A stretch of 11,138 nucleotides of DNA from JBDSTW01 sp039914705 (GTDB lineage Bacteria > Pseudomonadota > Gammaproteobacteria > SURF-13). The notes under the pieces are model-generated. The model made no database searches, was not told the origin of the DNA, and worked only from the letters and a program-made list of their open reading frames with translations. The stretch lies in the NCBI GenBank assembly GCA_039914705.1, contig JBDSOT010000146.1:1-11138 (forward strand), in the 5' to 3' direction. The position numbers and the translations under genes were made by a program. Shown here piece by piece: positions 7,058 to 11,138 of the stretch (within the stretch, counting starts at the first letter, position 1; each line of letters begins with the position of its first letter).

Positions 7058-8779
7058 ATGGCAATATCCGAAGCTACTATAAAGCTCAGCGGTCTGGCGC
7101 GCAGACTGGTGCAGGATGGAATCCTGGCAGGTCCGCTCGCACAGCAGGCCCAGGAGCAGGCGGTGCGCAATAAGGTTCCGTTCGTGACCTACCTGGTCGA
7201 GAGCAAGATACTTTCCAGCCAGGTCATCGCCCATGCCGCGTCGCACGAATTCGGCGTACCGCTGTTCGATATCAATGCCATGGACATGGAGATGGCTCCG
7301 CTGGCCAGCGTAGAGGCCAAGCTGGTGCGCCAGCACCACGCCTTGCCCTTGTTCAAACGCGGCAACCGCTTGTTTTTAGCAGTCTCCGACCCCACCAATC
7401 TACGCGCCCTTGACGAGATCAAGTTTCACGTGGGTTTCGGCACCGAGGCTGTGCTGGTCGAGGAAGACAAGCTCGCCAAGGCCATCGAGAAGGCCCTCGA
7501 CAAACAAGACAACACAATTACCACCCTGAGTGCACTCAACGATGCCAGCCTGGACGATCTCGACATCACCAGCACCGATGATGAGCTGCGTCCGGAGGCC
7601 GACACCAGCGACGTCGACGATACACCGGTGGTGCGTTTTGTTAACAAGGTACTGCTCGATGCTATTAATCAAGGGGCCTCGGACATTCATTTCGAACCCT
7701 ACGAAAAGACCTTGCGCGTGCGTTTCCGTCAGGACGGTATTCTGCGTGAGGTGGCCTCGCCGCCGGTTAATCTTGCTTCGCGCATAGGCGCGCGTCTAAA
7801 GGTAATGTCGCGCCTCGACATCTCGGAGCGGCGCTTACCGCAAGACGGGCGCATGAAAATGACGCTGTCGAAAAACCGTAGCATCGATTTCCGCGTGAGC
7901 AGTTGCCCTACCTTGTTCGGCGAGAAGATGGTGCTGCGTATCCTTGACCCGACCAGCGCACAACTGGGTATCGACGCGCTCGGGTATGAGCCTGATCAGC
8001 AAAAACTATTTCTGGACGCCATTCATCAACCGTACGGCATGGTGCTGGTAACCGGTCCGACGGGTAGCGGTAAAACGGTTTCCCTGTACACTGCGCTGAA
8101 TATTCTTAACACCGTGGATAGAAATATCTCCACGGCTGAGGATCCGGTGGAAATTAACCTGCCCGGCATCAACCAGGTGCAGGTTAACATCAAGTCGGGC
8201 TTAACCTTTGCCAAGGCATTGAAGGCTTTTCTGCGCCAAGATCCGGACATTATCATGGTCGGTGAGGTGCGCGATCTGGAGACCGCCGAGATTGCCGTCA
8301 AGGCTGCCCAGACCGGTCATATGGTGCTGTCAACCTTGCATACCAACGATGCCCCGCAGAGTCTTAATCGTCTGGTCAATATGGGCATTGAGCCGTTTAA
8401 CATTGCCTCGGCAGTCTCACTGGTAATTGCCCAGCGTCTGGCGCGCAGGCTGTGTAGTCACTGCAAGAAGCCTGAGACCATTCCGAGAGAAACTTTATTG
8501 AAGCAAGGATTTAAAGAGGCGGATTTGGGCGCACTCAAACTTTACGCGGCGGTGGGGTGTGATAAGTGCGCCGCCGGTTATAAGGGCCGCGTAGGCATCT
8601 ACCAGGTTATGCCCATCTCGGCCAGCATCGCGCGGATCATGATGGAGGGCGGCAATGCACTGCAAATAGCCGATCAGGCGCGGCTCGACGGAATACCCGA
8701 CTTGCGTGAGTCGGGTTTAAAAAAAGTGGGCCAAGGCCTGACGAGTCTGGCCGAAATCAATCGTGTGATTGTTGAATAA
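7058..8779 (+). CDS. pilB: Type IVa pilus assembly (extension) ATPase PilB
   Basis: Cytoplasmic hexameric ATPase that drives pilin polymerisation at the inner-membrane platform. The 573-aa product has an N-terminal MshEN/T2SSE-N-type region (about 1-150), an acidic linker rich in Asp (about 165-195), the N2 domain with QGASDIHFEPYEK, and the RecA-like motor. The motor carries Walker A GPTGSGKT (333-340, K339), the Asp box STAEDPVE, Walker B DPDIIMVGEVRD (395-406, E403) and the His box TGHMVLSTLHTNDA (from 419). A tetracysteine zinc site, CSHC (466-469) and CDKC (501-504), is typical of PilB/GspE extension ATPases and is normally absent from PilT retraction ATPases. The length is usual for PilB. 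The ATG is the natural start, but the nearest purine-rich site (AGGA) is 14 nt upstream, longer than optimal. First gene of pilBCD-coaE, divergent from dapA. Confidence 0.97.
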   Translation: MAISEATIKLSGLARRLVQDGILAGPLAQQAQEQAVRNKVPFVTYLVESKILSSQVIAHAASHEFGVPLFDINAMDMEMAPLASVEAKLVRQHHALPLFKRGNRLFLAVSDPTNLRALDEIKFHVGFGTEAVLVEEDKLAKAIEKALDKQDNTITTLSALNDASLDDLDITSTDDELRPEADTSDVDDTPVVRFVNKVLLDAINQGASDIHFEPYEKTLRVRFRQDGILREVASPPVNLASRIGARLKVMSRLDISERRLPQDGRMKMTLSKNRSIDFRVSSCPTLFGEKMVLRILDPTSAQLGIDALGYEPDQQKLFLDAIHQPYGMVLVTGPTGSGKTVSLYTALNILNTVDRNISTAEDPVEINLPGINQVQVNIKSGLTFAKALKAFLRQDPDIIMVGEVRDLETAEIAVKAAQTGHMVLSTLHTNDAPQSLNRLVNMGIEPFNIASAVSLVIAQRLARRLCSHCKKPETIPRETLLKQGFKEADLGALKLYAAVGCDKCAAGYKGRVGIYQVMPISASIARIMMEGGNALQIADQARLDGIPDLRESGLKKVGQGLTSLAEINRVIVE

Positions 8780-8848
8780 ATAAACATAGCAAGCGGCAGC
8801 TAGCAGTAACGAGCACGGCCTTATCTGCGCTTGTAACCGGCTACCTGC

Positions 8849-8855
8849 GAGGGGG
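8849..8855 (+). promoter_or_regulatory. pilC ribosome binding site
   Basis: GAGGGGG ends 4 nt before the pilC ATG (the AGGG core is 6 nt away). It is the clearest Shine-Dalgarno sequence among the three pil genes. It lies at the end of the 80-bp pilB-pilC gap, where I found no convincing terminator or promoter. Confidence 0.75.
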
Positions 8856-8859
8856 CGAT

Positions 8860-10080
8860 ATGGCGGCAAAGGCGGCGGCAGTCAAGAAACTGGATATGTT
8901 TGTTTGGGAGGGAACCAATAATAAAGGCGCAAAGGTCAGCGGCGAGGCGCGTGGCAGTAATATCACCCTGATCAAGGCTGATCTGCGCCGTCAGGGTATC
9001 CAGCCAGGCAAGATCAAAAAGAAATCGAATTTAGGCCGCAAGAAGAAGGTAACACCCAAAGATATAGCCATATTCAGCCGCCAAATCGCGACCATGATCG
9101 CCGCAGGCGTGCCGCTGGTACAGTCACTGGAAATTATCGGGAATGGCCATGAAAATGCCGGTGTGCAAGACCTGGTGATGGCCATCAAGGCTGATATTGA
9201 GGGCGGTATGGCATTTGGTGAGGCGCTTGAAAAACACCCAATGATTTTCGATGAACTGTTTTGCAATCTAGTGCGGGCGGGTGAGCAGGCGGGTATTCTC
9301 GAGACCATGCTCAACAAGATTGCCATCTACAAGGAAAAAACCGAGGCCCTCAAAGGCAAGATCAAGAAGGCCCTGTGGTATCCAACCGCGATTGTCGTTG
9401 TAGCGTTTGTCATCACTGCTATTTTGCTGATCTTTGTAATCCCGCAGTTTGAGTCGCTGTTCCAGGGCTTCGGCGCGGACTTGCCGGCGCTGACCATGAT
9501 GGTAATCAAGCTCTCGGAGATATTTCAGAAATGGTGGTGGGCCATCTTCGGCGGCATCGGTGGCGTCATCTATGCCCTATTGCAGGCCAAGAAGCGCTCG
9601 CGTAAATTCAACCATTTCACCGACCGCATGATGCTCAAGTTGCCCGTCATCGGTGTTATTCTCAACAAGGCAACCATCGCACGTTTTGCACGCACGATGT
9701 CGACCATGTTTGCCGCAGGTGTCCCGTTGGTGGAGGCGATGGAATCCGTGGCCGGTGCAGCGGGTAACATTGTTTATAGCGACGCAATTATGGGAATGCG
9801 CGATCAGGTAGCTACCGGTCAGCAATTAAACGTGGCCATGCGTCAGGCCAAGCTGTTCCCCAATATGGTGGTGCAGATGGTGGCCATCGGTGAAGAGTCC
9901 GGCACCATCGACAGTATGCTGGCTAAGGTCGCCGACTTCTACGAGGAAGAGGTTGATAACCTGGTCGATTCTCTCACCAGCCTACTGGAACCCTTGATTA
10001 TGGCCGTACTGGGCGTACTCGTCGGCGGTATGGTGATTGCGATGTATCTACCGATCTTTAAACTGGGGTCAGTTGTTTAA
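8860..10080 (+). CDS. pilC: Type IV pilus inner-membrane platform protein PilC
   Basis: Polytopic inner-membrane protein that couples the cytoplasmic ATPases to pilin insertion and extraction. The 406-aa length is normal for PilC/GspF. It has two homologous cytoplasmic T2SSF domains, each opening with the same signature: IAIFSRQIATMIAAGVPLVQ (from 69) and IARFARTMSTMFAAGVPLVE (from 273). AGEQAGILETML and IGEESGTIDSML are the matching later motifs. Three membrane segments are visible at about 171-197, 225-243 and 378-402, the usual topology. The N-terminus is Lys/Ala-rich with a WEGTNNKGAKVSGEA segment, common in proteobacterial PilC. It lies 80 bp after pilB and 45 bp before pilD, and is probably transcribed with pilB. 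Confidence 0.97.
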   Translation: MAAKAAAVKKLDMFVWEGTNNKGAKVSGEARGSNITLIKADLRRQGIQPGKIKKKSNLGRKKKVTPKDIAIFSRQIATMIAAGVPLVQSLEIIGNGHENAGVQDLVMAIKADIEGGMAFGEALEKHPMIFDELFCNLVRAGEQAGILETMLNKIAIYKEKTEALKGKIKKALWYPTAIVVVAFVITAILLIFVIPQFESLFQGFGADLPALTMMVIKLSEIFQKWWWAIFGGIGGVIYALLQAKKRSRKFNHFTDRMMLKLPVIGVILNKATIARFARTMSTMFAAGVPLVEAMESVAGAAGNIVYSDAIMGMRDQVATGQQLNVAMRQAKLFPNMVVQMVAIGEESGTIDSMLAKVADFYEEEVDNLVDSLTSLLEPLIMAVLGVLVGGMVIAMYLPIFKLGSVV

Positions 10081-10106
10081 CAACCTTATTGAGCTGAAAA
10101 TATAAT
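10077..10106 (+). promoter_or_regulatory. Candidate sigma70 promoter for pilD-coaE, overlapping the pilC stop
   Basis: TTAACA (10077-10082; 5/6 match) and a perfect TATAAT (10101-10106) are 18 bp apart. The -35 box includes the pilC TAA stop. The start would be near 10113, leaving only about 13-19 nt before pilD. By sequence it is the best promoter match I noticed in the window. Confidence 0.5.
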
Positions 10107-10125
10107 CTAAACCCGGCTTAGAGTT

Positions 10126-11013
10126 ATGCCCATGATCGAGATATTACAAACGACACCTTGGGCATTTGCGCTGTTTGCGGGCGTTTTCGGCCTGCTGATC
10201 GGCAGCTTTCTTAATGTGGTCATCTATCGCCTACCGCTGATGATGGAGTGTGACTGGCGCTCGCAGTGTACAGAACTTCTTGAAATTTCTGCTGGGCCTG
10301 CGTCACCACGTTTTGATCTAATTGCGCCGCGCTCGCGCTGTCCGAAATGTAATCACGCGATTACCGCACTGGAAAATATTCCGGTCATCAGCTATTTATT
10401 CCTGCGCGGAAAATGTTCGGCCTGCGGCACCCGGATTTCGCCGCGCTATCCATGGGTGGAAATTTTAACCGGCGTGTTGTCGGCCATTGTTGCCGGGCAT
10501 TTCGGCTTCGGCTGGATGGCCGCAGCGGCGTTGCTGTTAACCTGGGCGCTCATCGCACTGAGCTTTATCGACCTTGATCATCAGCTATTGCCTGACAGCA
10601 TTACATTACCGTTGTTGTGGGCGGGCTTGGCGCTTAGCCTGGTTACACTCGATGGCAACACCCTGTTTGCAAACAGTCATGACGCCATCATTGGTGCCAT
10701 CGCGGGTTACTTAAGTCTATGGTCGGTGTATAAGTTATTTAAATTGCTCACCGGCAAGGAGGGTATGGGGTATGGCGATTTCAAGCTGCTCGCGATGCTC
10801 GGCGCCTGGCTCGGCTGGCAGGCCTTACCGGTCATTATTCTATTGTCATCACTGGTGGGTGCGACGCTGGGGATAACCATGATCCTGCTGCGCGGACGTG
10901 ACCATAATCTGCCGATCCCATTCGGTCCTTATTTAGCCATAGCCGGCTGGATCGCGCTGTTATGGGGCAACAATATTTCCCAGGCATATTTAAATTTTGT
11001 CGGACTCAGCTAA
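10126..11013 (+). CDS. pilD: Prepilin leader peptidase / N-methyltransferase PilD
   Basis: Inner-membrane aspartic protease that cuts type IV prepilins and pseudopilins after their leader and N-methylates the new N-terminus. The 295-aa length is typical for PilD. The N-terminal half has FGLLIGSFLNVVIYRLP and a cytoplasmic domain with two CxxC pairs, CPKC (72-75) and CSAC (97-100), the zinc-type motif of bifunctional enzymes. The peptidase half has the two catalytic aspartates: D149 in FIDLDHQLLPD and D218 in GMGYGDFK. Multiple hydrophobic segments span about 115-290. The ATG at 10126 has a weak upstream site (TTAGAG); the ATG at 10132 (MIEILQ) is better spaced from it and is an equally plausible start. 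coaE follows after 3 bp. The enzyme may also serve a type II secretion system elsewhere in the genome. Confidence 0.97.
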   Translation: MPMIEILQTTPWAFALFAGVFGLLIGSFLNVVIYRLPLMMECDWRSQCTELLEISAGPASPRFDLIAPRSRCPKCNHAITALENIPVISYLFLRGKCSACGTRISPRYPWVEILTGVLSAIVAGHFGFGWMAAAALLLTWALIALSFIDLDHQLLPDSITLPLLWAGLALSLVTLDGNTLFANSHDAIIGAIAGYLSLWSVYKLFKLLTGKEGMGYGDFKLLAMLGAWLGWQALPVIILLSSLVGATLGITMILLRGRDHNLPIPFGPYLAIAGWIALLWGNNISQAYLNFVGLS

Positions 11014-11016
11014 ATA

Positions 11017-11138
11017 ATGCTGAAGATTGGACTGACAGGCGGTATCGGCAGCGGCAAATCTTCTGTCGCGAGAGGCTTTGCCGATTTGGGTGTGCCGGTA
11101 ATCGAAGCCGATGTAATCGCGCGTGAATTGGTGGCGCC
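11017..11138 (+). CDS. coaE: Dephospho-CoA kinase, 5' part only
   Basis: Phosphorylates the ribose 3'-OH of dephospho-CoA in the last step of coenzyme A synthesis; cytoplasmic P-loop kinase. Only 40 codons are present before the right edge. They begin MLKIGLTGGIGSGKSSVARG, with the P-loop GGIGSGKS at 8-15, and continue with FADLGVPVIEADVIARELV, whose EADVIAR matches the DAD-type substrate segment of CoaE with Glu in place of the first Asp. The ATG lies 3 bp after the pilD stop, so the two genes are very probably cotranscribed and perhaps translationally coupled. pilBCD-coaE is a familiar order in Gammaproteobacteria, often followed by yacG, which would lie outside this window. Confidence 0.93.
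   Translation, partial: MLKIGLTGGIGSGKSSVARGFADLGVPVIEADVIARELVA

Noticed and set aside
8780..8859. 80-bp pilB-pilC gap as a small RNA or regulatory element
   Set aside because: Apart from the pilC ribosome binding site, I found no promoter pair, terminator or stable stem.
8991..9326. 111-codon minus-strand frame inside pilC
   Set aside because: Antisense shadow of a well-supported pilC reading frame with no recognisable product.

Overview
The window looks like ordinary core chromosome of a gammaproteobacterium. I infer this from a single-chain (about 1300 aa) PurL of the E. coli type, a BamC lipoprotein directly downstream of dapA, and a pilB-pilC-pilD-coaE block like that of Pseudomonas and related lineages. 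The genus cannot be named from this evidence. Base composition is moderately GC-rich and even throughout. I see no insertion sequence, phage gene, tRNA, rRNA or CRISPR array.

Layout. Everything from position 1 to 6697 is on the minus strand and reads dapA, bamC, an MBL-fold hydrolase, purL (from right to left). dapA (5825-6697) makes dihydrodipicolinate for lysine and peptidoglycan. bamC (4664-5815) encodes an outer-membrane assembly lipoprotein, and its ribosome binding site overlaps the dapA stop codon. The MBL hydrolase (3817-4584) is YycJ-like. purL (1-3741) encodes FGAM synthase and runs off the left edge, so its last roughly 50-75 codons, with the rest of the glutaminase triad, are missing. 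purL is open in one frame over all 1247 visible codons.

A 360-bp divergent intergenic region (6698-7057) separates this block from the plus-strand pilus genes. It holds a good sigma70 candidate for dapA, a weaker one for pilB, an inverted repeat between the two promoters, and two short palindromes in the dapA leader.

On the plus strand are pilB (7058-8779, extension ATPase), pilC (8860-10080, inner-membrane platform), pilD (10126-11013, prepilin peptidase and methylase) and the first 40 codons of coaE (from 11017, dephospho-CoA kinase). PilD matures prepilins, PilC anchors the inner-membrane machine, and PilB powers pilus extension. No pilin gene (pilA) lies next to them here. A strong-looking promoter overlapping the end of pilC may let pilD and the housekeeping gene coaE be expressed independently of pilBC.

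I found no convincing undescribed system. The findings are modest: regulatory-looking sequence in the divergent region, start-site decisions, and gene-order points.
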